DNA of 64,000 bases from NCBI RefSeq assembly GCF_004362015.1, contig NZ_SNWW01000002.1, forward strand, positions 310,001-374,000. The letters run 5' to 3'. Under the pieces are notes generated by a model. That model worked only from the letters and a program-made list of their open reading frames with translations, was not told where the DNA came from and made no database searches. Source of the stretch: Flavobacterium chryseum (GTDB lineage Bacteria > Bacteroidota > Bacteroidia > Flavobacteriales > Flavobacteriaceae). The translations under genes and the position numbers were made by a program. Numbering within the stretch: the first letter of the stretch is position 1; each line of letters opens with the position of its first letter. This document shows, one piece after another, positions 52,414 to 59,874 of the stretch.

Positions 52414-52451
52414 ATTATTTATAGTTTTTTTATTTAGTTTTTAAGTATTGT

Positions 52452-52550
52452 GTCATTTCGACGAAAGGAGAAATCACATGTGTAACTCGACAAAGATTGG
52501 CGATTTTGCATGAGGAATACTTTATGTGATTTCTCCTCCGTCGAAATGAC
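52452..52550. repeat. Inverted repeat GTCATTTCGACG ... CGTCGAAATGAC
   Basis: Arms of about 27 bases: GTCATTTCGACGaAAGGAG AAATCACAT and ATGTGATT TCTCCTcCGTCGAAATGAC. The loop contains CTCGACAAAGATTGGC, shared with the related element at 19618-19747. It forms a long hairpin and could be a MITE-like element; no ORF. Confidence 0.75.
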
Positions 52551-52569
52551 AGAAGCTGCGTAATCACAT

Positions 52570-52803
52570 TTAACCAATTACATCTTCCATAGAAGCACCA
52601 AAATTGATATGCAATACATTTCCGGTTGGCGTTACCAATGCCGGAACTGATTTTACACCTGCTTGTTGCGCATCGGCGATTCTGCTTCTGTCTGTTCCAA
52701 TGTTGACTATTTCAACATTCGAAGAATTAATTAAATTTAAAATGTCGTGTTCTGCGCTGATACAAACTGGACATCCTGCGTGGTAAAAAATCGATTTGCT
52801 CAT
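52570..52803 (-). CDS. 77-aa mini-thioredoxin-like protein (CPVC), copy 2
   Basis: 77 aa paralogue of 49021-49254 with the same HAGCPVC (CPVC at 11-14), GVKSVPALVTPTGNVLHINFGAS segment and length. No signal peptide. Divergent from the yggS gene. Its promoter is nearly identical to that of copy 1, so both are likely under the same regulators. Confidence 0.88.
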   Translation of the reverse strand: MSKSIFYHAGCPVCISAEHDILNLINSSNVEIVNIGTDRSRIADAQQAGVKSVPALVTPTGNVLHINFGASMEDVIG

Positions 52804-52838
52804 TGTGTTTTGTTTTTAGTTAAACTTTATTGACAGGA

Positions 52839-52879
52839 CAAAATTAGTCAGGATACCTAACCATAAAATCATCCAGTTT
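52839..52879 (-). promoter_or_regulatory. Composite MocR/MarR-type promoter of mini-thioredoxin copy 2
   Basis: On the minus strand: AAACTGGAT (52871-52879), the palindrome GTTAGG, TAT, CCTGACTAA (52844-52861) and -7 box TAATTTTG (52839-52846). The order, spacing and the following TTTGTCnTGnC leader are the same as upstream of copy 1 at 48945-48990. Confidence 0.7.
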
Positions 52880-52897
52880 TGTCATTTATAACAGCTT

Positions 52898-53003
52898 ACT
52901 GGTCCAGTTACAATTTTCAATTTATTAAAGAACACATCAAACTGGACCATTCAAAATAGAACAAACTGGATTGTATTTACATTCCAGATCATTTGTAATT
53001 TTG
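52898..53003 (+). promoter_or_regulatory. yggS promoter with CTGGACCA boxes
   Basis: ACTGGTCCAGTT (52898-52909), AAACTGGACCAT (52939-52950) and AAACTGGATTGT (52963-52974) form a series of direct and inverted boxes, the last two 24 bp apart. The -7 box TAATTTTG (52996-53003) ends 5 bases before the ATG, so the transcript is predicted leaderless. GntR/MocR regulators favour such direct repeats. Confidence 0.65.
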
Positions 53004-53007
53004 CACT

Positions 53008-53739
53008 ATGAAAGACGATATCCTTTTTAATTTGAAACAGGTTCACGATCGTATCGAAAATGCCTGTAAAATTTCTGGCAGAAATGCATCAGATGTTCAG
53101 CTTTTGTTAGCAACTAAAACCGTTCCTGCCGAAATAATCAGAATTGCAATTGAAGCTGGAGAACATTTACTTGGCGAAAATAAAATGCAGGAATTACGCG
53201 ATAAAGATTCTGATTTGCGGCATTTAAATATTGAACGTCATTTTATTGGTCATTTGCAAACCAATAAAATTAAAGATGTTTTAAAATATGTGACTTGCAT
53301 TCAATCACTTGACCGAATAAGTCTTGCGCAGGAATTAGATAAACAATTACAAAAGGAAGGCAGAAATCTGGACGTTTTTATTCAGGTAAATACTTCGTTT
53401 GAAGCAAGTAAATTTGGTTTGCCTCCAAAAGAAGTTATTTCATTTATTAAAGAAATTAAAAAATACGAAACCTTAAAAATCAAAGGCTTAATGACTATTG
53501 GTTTATTAGATGTAGAAAAAGAAAAAATGCTCCCTTCTCTTCGTTTGTTAAGAGAAATCAGAGATCTGATTTATCAGGAAGAAATTGAAGGCATTTCTGA
53601 TTTAAAACTTTCTATGGGAATGTCGCAAGATTTAGAATTGGCTATAGCCGAAGGTTCTAATCTTGTTAGAGTTGGAACATCAATCTTTGGAAATCGGTTT
53701 TTGGGAAAAGAAATCTGGAACGAGAATATTGCAGAATAA
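53008..53739 (+). CDS. yggS: YggS/PLPBP-family pyridoxal-phosphate homeostasis protein
   Basis: 243 aa. The PLP lysine is Lys37 in LLLATKTVP, followed by GEHLLGENKMQELRDK, and SMGMSQDLELAIAEGSNLVRVGTSIFG closes the barrel, all family signatures. It binds and buffers PLP rather than catalysing a reaction. CTGGA boxes upstream and the MocR gene in the same island suggest PLP-responsive control. Confidence 0.95.
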   Translation: MKDDILFNLKQVHDRIENACKISGRNASDVQLLLATKTVPAEIIRIAIEAGEHLLGENKMQELRDKDSDLRHLNIERHFIGHLQTNKIKDVLKYVTCIQSLDRISLAQELDKQLQKEGRNLDVFIQVNTSFEASKFGLPPKEVISFIKEIKKYETLKIKGLMTIGLLDVEKEKMLPSLRLLREIRDLIYQEEIEGISDLKLSMGMSQDLELAIAEGSNLVRVGTSIFGNRFLGKEIWNENIAE

Positions 53740-53769
53740 AATCTAATTTTGCACCAAATAAAAACTCAA

Positions 53770-54498
53770 ATGAATTTGTACGAACTTACCGTAAACGATA
53801 CCGAAAAAATAGCATTGAGTGATTTACTTTTTAGTGATGAAAATAAATCTGCTTTAGCGCAAACCATTAAGGAACATCAATATATTGAGGAATTAAAAAA
53901 GTACAATCTTAAAGTTGATCATAAAATTTTACTGTACGGACATTCGGGCTGCGGTAAAACAACAACAGCAAAAGCGATTGCAACTGCTTTGGATAAGAAC
54001 ATTGTAATTATCAATTTAAGTACTTTGATAAATGCACGAATTGGTGAAACTTCTAAAAACATAAAAGCCATTTTTGATAAGGCGATTCGTGAAAAAGCAG
54101 TTTTATTTTTAGATGAATTTGACCAGATAGGAAAAAGCCGCGACAGCGATGACAAGGATGTTGGCGAAATGCGACGTCTCGTAAATACTATCATTCAATT
54201 GATTGATTATTTGCCTAATGAAAGTTTACTTATTTGTGCCACCAATCATTATCATAGTATTGATACTGCTTTATTAAGACGTTTTCAAATACGTTTAAAA
54301 TTTGAAATGCCGGATGAAAAAGAATTAGACGTTTATTACGATAAAATAGTAGCTTCTTTTCCTTCTCATTTACAAGATATTCCACGCAAATATGCTATTT
54401 CTTATGCCGAAGCCAAAGATTATATTCATACTATTATGAAAAAACAAATCATTGCAGAATTGGAACTTTTAAATAAAAAACAGCGTTTAGAATCGTAG
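53770..54498 (+). CDS. AAA+ ATPase (FtsH/Vps4-like single module)
   Basis: 242 aa from the ATG at 53770; an upstream TTG is possible. Walker A GHSGCGKTT (57-65), Walker B VLFLDEFDQIG, sensor 1 ICATNH, and the arginine finger region ALLRRFQIRL are intact, so it is catalytically competent. No protease or transmembrane domain is fused. Close to the yggS gene, it is probably co-transcribed. Its substrate is unknown; similar small AAA ATPases act on protein partners. Confidence 0.88.
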   Translation: MNLYELTVNDTEKIALSDLLFSDENKSALAQTIKEHQYIEELKKYNLKVDHKILLYGHSGCGKTTTAKAIATALDKNIVIINLSTLINARIGETSKNIKAIFDKAIREKAVLFLDEFDQIGKSRDSDDKDVGEMRRLVNTIIQLIDYLPNESLLICATNHYHSIDTALLRRFQIRLKFEMPDEKELDVYYDKIVASFPSHLQDIPRKYAISYAEAKDYIHTIMKKQIIAELELLNKKQRLES

Positions 54499-54517
54499 TC
54501 TCTAAACGCTGTTTTTC
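54478..54517. terminator. Bidirectional terminator between AAA and lipoprotein genes
   Basis: CAGCGTTTAGA / TCTAAACGCTG stem with A-run before and T-run after; it overlaps the end of the AAA gene and lies 12 bases from the convergent stop. Confidence 0.85.
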
Positions 54518-54529
54518 TGAATTAATAAT

Positions 54530-56899
54530 TTATCTTCTTCCTCTGAAACCGCCGCCTCTAAGGCCACCGCCTCCACCAATTCCACCTCCGGAACGTTGAA
54601 AGTTTTGAAAATTTCGGGTTTGCGTTTCTCCTCTGTTTCTTGCAAGATCAGATCGATTAAGACCATCAATAGTGCTGGCGCGACCCGGCTCTCCAAGAGG
54701 TTTATTGGGCGAACCTAACACTCTGTCTGCTTTTTGTAAATCCAGGTTATTATTTTGAATTTTATCTGCAGGACGCTGCATTTTTTCTCCGGAATTGTGT
54801 GTAGAACCCAGCGTTCCTGCTTGAGTCCAGCCACCATTTCCATTATTATAATGGCTCCAATTTCCGTTAGCATCTTTTTTATAAACATGACCGTCATGCC
54901 CTGCATACAAATTATTATTGGTACGAATTGTAGTTCCTCCACCTCTGTGATGCGTAATTACACCTTCATTTCCGCTTGATGTTTTATAGCCAATAGCAGT
55001 TCCGTGTCTGGTAGTAATATGTCCGGACTGAACCCAGTCACGGCCGTTGGTAGCTGCAGAATGTCCCCATTGTGCGTATGCATTATGACCTTGCGCTGTG
55101 GCTGCATAATTTCCTGTCCACGGATTGTATGAATGCGCTACGGTACGTCCGCCATACCAACCCTGAACGCTTGCAGAACGACCGTATCTTCCGGTTGCAG
55201 GATTATACCAGGCTGAGGTTCCTGCTGATCCGTAAGGGCCATAAACAGATCTTCCTGCCGCCCAACCGCCCGTCCATGGGTTATAAACGGCTCCAACGCC
55301 ATAAGTACAAGGCCATGGGCGGTAAATGGGATACATCGGACCATAGAATAAATACGGCGGATAATAAAATCCGGTTCCGTAAGTAAGTACGGCTCCAAAC
55401 ATTGCACCCACAATAAACGCTCCGAAATAACCTGCTGTTGTACTGCTTTCTACTGTTGTATCGGTTACATTTTGTGTAACATAGGTTACATTATAAACGG
55501 GCGAACTTGGCGGAATTGTATAAATTTCTTTCGGGACTGAATTTGTTACTTTCCATGGTCCATTAGGAGTTGTTGACATGAACCAAACCGCCTGAAAACA
55601 CAAATAGTACATATCGCCTACTTTTATTACCCTCTCCTGCGTATTGCTGGCGTATTGAAGTGATGTTCCTTCAATGGGTTTAAATTGTGGTGTTCCGTCA
55701 TAATTGACTTTTGCTTTAGCTTCGGCGTCAGCTTTTTTTATAATGGCTGTTGTAGGTACCTGAGCAAGCAATACAGCATCTGAAGCTTCTTCTGTTCCCG
55801 GAACAGAAGCTAATACATTAGCACGAGGAGAATCTTTGGGAATTTTTGCAAAATCAGCCGGTAAGCTTGTTGTTGCATAACTCCAGGGTCCAGTTAATTC
55901 CTTCGATTTAAACCATCTGCCAGAAAGCAATACATAATATTGCCCGTCTTTTTGATCGGCAAAAATATCATTATCCGTATTATCAATATACATTAATTGC
56001 GTGTCCGGAATTTTTAAAAATTTTGGAGCTCCGTTTACTGCAATAAGTTCAGCCGGTTTATTGCTATAGAAAACCTGCAAATCTACATTAACAGCCTTTG
56101 CCGGAACCATTTTCTTGACATCATCAAAATTTTGATCGGATGGCAAATTGCTCATTTCCTTTGGTAAACTTTGGGTTTTGGTCCATTTTCCTTTTAAATC
56201 GGTAGCAGTAAGCCATACATTTTCTGCCAGCAAATAATATTTTTTTGAAGATTTATCATAAAATAAATCCCAATTGGTATTTACAACATAGCTCAAATTC
56301 GTTTTTTCTACCGGAGCTAAAACCGGTTCGCCCTGAACAATCAATAATATGGACGGGCTTGCACTGTAAAAAATTACGGGAGGATCATTTTTAACAGCTA
56401 CACCTTTATCAGGACTTTTAGAATTTGCTAAATCTGCCATAACTCGATCTAAACCAATCGGATTTCCGCTTTTTGGCAGCAATTCTTTAAATAATTTCTC
56501 CATCTGAGGTGTTTGTTTTTCATCGAGAGCAGGAAATCTTACACCAGTTGCTTCCACATTTTTAAAGAATACATTATGAGAATCTTTATCGACCATAGTT
56601 TCTGCCTGCAAAGAAGCAACTCCTAAAACTTCTTTTCCGTCTTTTGGCGTTAGCGAAAAGGCAATTTGCGCAGTTAACTGTTTAAAATCTCTCCACTGAT
56701 CAACTTGTGGCTGATAATAAACCAGTTTTGCTCCATCATTTGTTACTTCGCGTGGCCAGCCAATATCAGTTGTGCCAATAGAATCAGCAGCCGATTGTTT
56801 TACAACTCCGGCAATATTTTCATCTTTTTTATCCTTTTTGCAGGACAACAAAATTACAGCAAAACTCAATATTACCAGGTTCTGGAGTATCTTTTTCAT
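54530..56899 (-). CDS. Large lipoprotein with three W-rich repeats and Gly-rich tail
   Basis: 789 aa. Lipobox VILLSCKKDK near 16-20. Three imperfect repeats follow (about 205-260, 300-350, 430-480), each with YY-x-L-x(4)-W-x(2)-S...GPW and SLP...P. Then a hydrophobic helix (about 500-520) and a Gly/Tyr/Asn-rich segment with WYNPATGRYGRS and NPWTG words. The end is Gly-Arg rich. Similar proteins in this group are annotated as hypothetical or carbohydrate-binding; I cannot assign a function. Confidence 0.8.
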   Translation of the reverse strand: MKKILQNLVILSFAVILLSCKKDKKDENIAGVVKQSAADSIGTTDIGWPREVTNDGAKLVYYQPQVDQWRDFKQLTAQIAFSLTPKDGKEVLGVASLQAETMVDKDSHNVFFKNVEATGVRFPALDEKQTPQMEKLFKELLPKSGNPIGLDRVMADLANSKSPDKGVAVKNDPPVIFYSASPSILLIVQGEPVLAPVEKTNLSYVVNTNWDLFYDKSSKKYYLLAENVWLTATDLKGKWTKTQSLPKEMSNLPSDQNFDDVKKMVPAKAVNVDLQVFYSNKPAELIAVNGAPKFLKIPDTQLMYIDNTDNDIFADQKDGQYYVLLSGRWFKSKELTGPWSYATTSLPADFAKIPKDSPRANVLASVPGTEEASDAVLLAQVPTTAIIKKADAEAKAKVNYDGTPQFKPIEGTSLQYASNTQERVIKVGDMYYLCFQAVWFMSTTPNGPWKVTNSVPKEIYTIPPSSPVYNVTYVTQNVTDTTVESSTTAGYFGAFIVGAMFGAVLTYGTGFYYPPYLFYGPMYPIYRPWPCTYGVGAVYNPWTGGWAAGRSVYGPYGSAGTSAWYNPATGRYGRSASVQGWYGGRTVAHSYNPWTGNYAATAQGHNAYAQWGHSAATNGRDWVQSGHITTRHGTAIGYKTSSGNEGVITHHRGGGTTIRTNNNLYAGHDGHVYKKDANGNWSHYNNGNGGWTQAGTLGSTHNSGEKMQRPADKIQNNNLDLQKADRVLGSPNKPLGEPGRASTIDGLNRSDLARNRGETQTRNFQNFQRSGGGIGGGGGLRGGGFRGRR

Positions 56900-56939
56900 A
56901 ACTTAATTTATTACTTTAAAGTTTTATTTACTTTGATAT

Positions 56940-57179
56940 TTATTCTTTTCTTATCAGATAAATCAATATCTCTTCTTCCAGTTCTTTAGACAAATTCTCA
57001 GATTGTAATTTGTTATGAAAGTTTTTCTCAAATTTTTTTTTGTATTTTTCAGTATTCACTTTACTCTTACAATAATCATCGCATATTACTTTAAACTTAT
57101 CATCTACTAAGTATAAAATCTTAAGAGAATCAAGATAATCTGCAAATTTCGCACTGTATAATTCGTTGGGAAGGGACAT
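56940..57179 (-). CDS. Small hypothetical protein
   Basis: 79 aa from the ATG at 57179 (MSLPNELYSAKFADYLDS...). A longer frame to 57314 begins with an implausible hydrophobic segment. Rich in Lys and Glu with regular helices (LQSENLSKELEEEILIYLIRKE). No family recognised. It lies 40 bases upstream of the lipoprotein gene on the same strand and could be in its transcript. Coding status moderate. Confidence 0.5.
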   Translation of the reverse strand: MSLPNELYSAKFADYLDSLKILYLVDDKFKVICDDYCKSKVNTEKYKKKFEKNFHNKLQSENLSKELEEEILIYLIRKE

Positions 57180-57518
57180 ATAAATATGATTTTGTATTAA
57201 AAATTTAGTGTAGTATTTGGGACTAAAAAATACAAACAGTATAAAACAAACCGGAACGTTATATTTTGATAAATCTAAATTAGGAATAACAAGCATACAA
57301 TATTTTACAAACATGTTTCATGCTATAAAATGAAACATCAATTGCGCTATTTTGAAACAAGAAAAACTATTGAAATCCTATTTTTGAAAAACAATAAACC
57401 CATCAAAAGATCAATTTTATAATTAGTATCAGATTTGTTTTTTTGCATGATAAGAGGCTGAAAATTAAAACTTATTTCTACTTTTAACGTCTGAGATTAA
57501 AATCATAAACTAATAAAT

Positions 57519-58397
57519 ATGACAACGGATATTATTGAATTGAATGATTTTATAGTTTTGATTGAGCAATCGAATGCAACGAAAACATTTGTTCAGAAAT
57601 GCGAGATCGATGGCGATGCTGTTGGATTTGCTTTTTATGGTTCCGGCAATGTCGAATTAGAAATAAAACACAACCAGCAAACGAAATACTTAACCAATAC
57701 AACAGGTTTGGCTATTTGCTTTTTTGGAAATCAGAAAGTAGAATTCTCTCATAAAATTGAACCTGATAAACCGTTACAGTCGATTAGCATTTTCTCAAAA
57801 TTAAAAAACATGCATTTATTATCGCAGGCAGAAAAGGAAATTTTCGAAAAACATTTGCCTGATTTATTAAATCCGCAGGAACATTTTGTAAAAGGCCCAT
57901 CGTTTTACATGACACTTGATATGCAACTCGCCGTTCAAAAAATTTTCAATACTACTTATACCGGAAATACACGATTATTATTTTTGAAAAGTCAAATCAG
58001 CGAGCTTCTTGCACACTTTTTTGGATTATTGGCGAGTGATCAAAAGGATGTTTTTTCAGAAAAAGATAAAAACAAACTTTTTCAGGCCAAAGAAATTGTT
58101 ACGCATAACTTTTCTCAACCGCCATCGATTACCCAGCTTTCTAAAATGGTTGGACTGAACAGTAGTAAATTGAAAAAGAACTTTAAAGAGCTGTTCGGAA
58201 TTCCGGTTTTTAAATATGTTCAGGAAGAACGCCTTAACAAAGCTTATGAATTGCTGCAGCAAAGCGATAAAACGGTTCAGGAAGCCGCATGGGAAGTGGG
58301 TTACGAAAGTCTTAGTTCTTTTTCGAATGCTTTTCATAAAAAATTTGGTGCCCGACCAAATGATATCAAACAAAAATGCTTTTCAAACAAATCGTAA
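57519..58397 (+). CDS. AraC-family transcriptional regulator
   Basis: 292 aa. The N-terminal part is an effector domain without clear motifs; the C-terminal double helix-turn-helix (about 190-287) has SITQLSKMVGLNSSKLKKNFKELFGIPVFKYVQE and VQEAAWEVGYESLSSFSNAFHKKFGARP. It is followed by an NmrA-like gene and probably controls it, the usual genetic pairing for this type. Confidence 0.92.
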   Translation: MTTDIIELNDFIVLIEQSNATKTFVQKCEIDGDAVGFAFYGSGNVELEIKHNQQTKYLTNTTGLAICFFGNQKVEFSHKIEPDKPLQSISIFSKLKNMHLLSQAEKEIFEKHLPDLLNPQEHFVKGPSFYMTLDMQLAVQKIFNTTYTGNTRLLFLKSQISELLAHFFGLLASDQKDVFSEKDKNKLFQAKEIVTHNFSQPPSITQLSKMVGLNSSKLKKNFKELFGIPVFKYVQEERLNKAYELLQQSDKTVQEAAWEVGYESLSSFSNAFHKKFGARPNDIKQKCFSNKS

Positions 58398-58469
58398 TTC
58401 TTTTGCAACAAATGATTTGATGTATTCTTAAACACCTTTGTATCAGTATTCACTTTTAAAAATATTGAT

Positions 58470-59303
58470 ATGAAAAATAAGAACATTTTAGTACTTGGTG
58501 CTAACGGAAAAACAGGAAGCAGAGTTATTGAGCGTTTGCAAAAAATAGACGAAGCAGTAATCAGAATTGGTTCCAGAAATGCAGCACAGCCTTTTGATTG
58601 GGAAAATCCAGCAACCTGGTATGCCGTTTTACACGAAATAGATTCGGTTTACATTACTTTTCAGCCCGATTTAGCTGTTCCTGCTGCTGCAGAAATTATT
58701 CAGCAATTTGCAACTCTAGCCACCAACCTTGGCGTTCAAAAAATGGTTTTATTATCCGGAAGAGGCGAAAAAGAAGCCCAGCTTTGCGAAGAAATTATAA
58801 AAAACACAGCCAAAAACTGGACGATTGTAAGAGCAAGCTGGTTTAACCAAAACTTTAGCGAGAGCTTTTTCCTGGAACCTATTTTAGCCGGTTTTGTAGC
58901 TTTACCAAGAGCAGAAGCACTTGAGCCTTTTACAGATGCAAATGATATTACCGATGTAGTTGTAGAATGTCTTTTGCACGATCATAACAATCAAACCTAC
59001 GAACTTACGGGTCCAAAATTGTTAACTTTTCCTGAAGCTGTTGCCGAAATTGCAAAAGCAACTCATAAAGAGATTCAATTTCAGGCAGTAACGCTGGAAG
59101 AATACAAACAAATGTTGCGGGAATATCAAATTCCGGAAGATCATATTTGGTTGGTTAACTATCTTTTTGAACAAGTTTTAGACGGAAGAAATTCTCAAAT
59201 TACAAATGACATTGAAAAAGTATTAGGCAGAAAACCAACTGATTTTGAAACTTATGCAAAGGAAACTGCGAAAACCGGAATCTGGAATGCGATAAATGTT
59301 TAA
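58470..59303 (+). CDS. NmrA-like NAD(P)-binding protein
   Basis: 277 aa. NAD(P) motif LVLGANGKTGSRVIERL (5-21), then the NmrA-typical absence of a catalytic triad and WFNQNFSESFFLEPILAG plus the late YELTGPKLLTFPEAVAEIAKA. Members may act as NAD(P)H redox sensors or quinone-related oxidoreductases. Linked to the AraC regulator upstream and overlapping the small membrane gene downstream. Confidence 0.9.
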   Translation: MKNKNILVLGANGKTGSRVIERLQKIDEAVIRIGSRNAAQPFDWENPATWYAVLHEIDSVYITFQPDLAVPAAAEIIQQFATLATNLGVQKMVLLSGRGEKEAQLCEEIIKNTAKNWTIVRASWFNQNFSESFFLEPILAGFVALPRAEALEPFTDANDITDVVVECLLHDHNNQTYELTGPKLLTFPEAVAEIAKATHKEIQFQAVTLEEYKQMLREYQIPEDHIWLVNYLFEQVLDGRNSQITNDIEKVLGRKPTDFETYAKETAKTGIWNAINV

Positions 59304-59646
59304 AATTCTTCTTATGAATTATTTAAAAATTCTTTTGCCCGGCATATTGGTTTGGATTAGTGTAAGTATTTCGTTTTATATTCTCAGTTTTGTTCCGTTA
59401 GTAAACAGTTCACTCAACCTGCAAGCCGCATTGGTTATGATGTTACTTGTTTTTTATGCTAATGAAAGCGCGAAATTTTATTATAAAACAGGCCGTAAAA
59501 CTCACGGCTTTGTTATTGGATTAATTATGTCATTAACGGCATTGTTGTTGGATATTTTAATAACAGTTCCGTTTATTGAAATTCCAAACGGGGAAATTAT
59601 CAAACTTTTTTCAATAATCCCATTCTCTGGATATTCGTTTGTTTAA
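59296..59646 (+). CDS. Small integral membrane protein, DUF5367-like
   Basis: 116 aa, overlapping the NmrA-like gene by 8 bases; a later ATG at 59314 is an alternative start that removes the overlap. Four hydrophobic segments (about 10-30, 40-56, 70-92, 100-114). The pattern agrees with small four-helix membrane proteins of the DUF5367 type. No function known. Confidence 0.72.
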   Translation: MFKILLMNYLKILLPGILVWISVSISFYILSFVPLVNSSLNLQAALVMMLLVFYANESAKFYYKTGRKTHGFVIGLIMSLTALLLDILITVPFIEIPNGEIIKLFSIIPFSGYSFV

Positions 59647-59738
59647 ATACTTTAACCGTTTATTTTTATTGGAGAGCTAAAATTAAAACAACTACTTTAA
59701 AATAGAATTTGGAATTTAAATGCCTCAGCTTATTAAAT

Positions 59739-59772
59739 AAAAAAGTCCAATTACATCAATTGGACTTTTTCA
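59739..59772 (+). terminator. Terminator of the AraC-NmrA-membrane unit
   Basis: AAAAGTCCAATT / AATTGGACTTTT stem with T tail. Confidence 0.85.
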
Positions 59773-59874
59773 TTTTTTAATTATTAATTTTTAATTGTTA
59801 TAATCTTATCACAACAACACCAAATGTCAGTTAAAAAAAATTAAATTTGAGCACCCAAACTCATTCTTAAAATT

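Noticed and set aside
53749..53769. AAA ATPase start at the TTG codon at 53749
   Set aside because: An ATG at 53770 gives a normal N-terminus; TTG is rare as a start here.
55072..55386. Frames of about 90-104 codons inside the large lipoprotein gene
   Set aside because: They arise from the repetitive Gly/Tyr/Asn codons on the other frames and strand.
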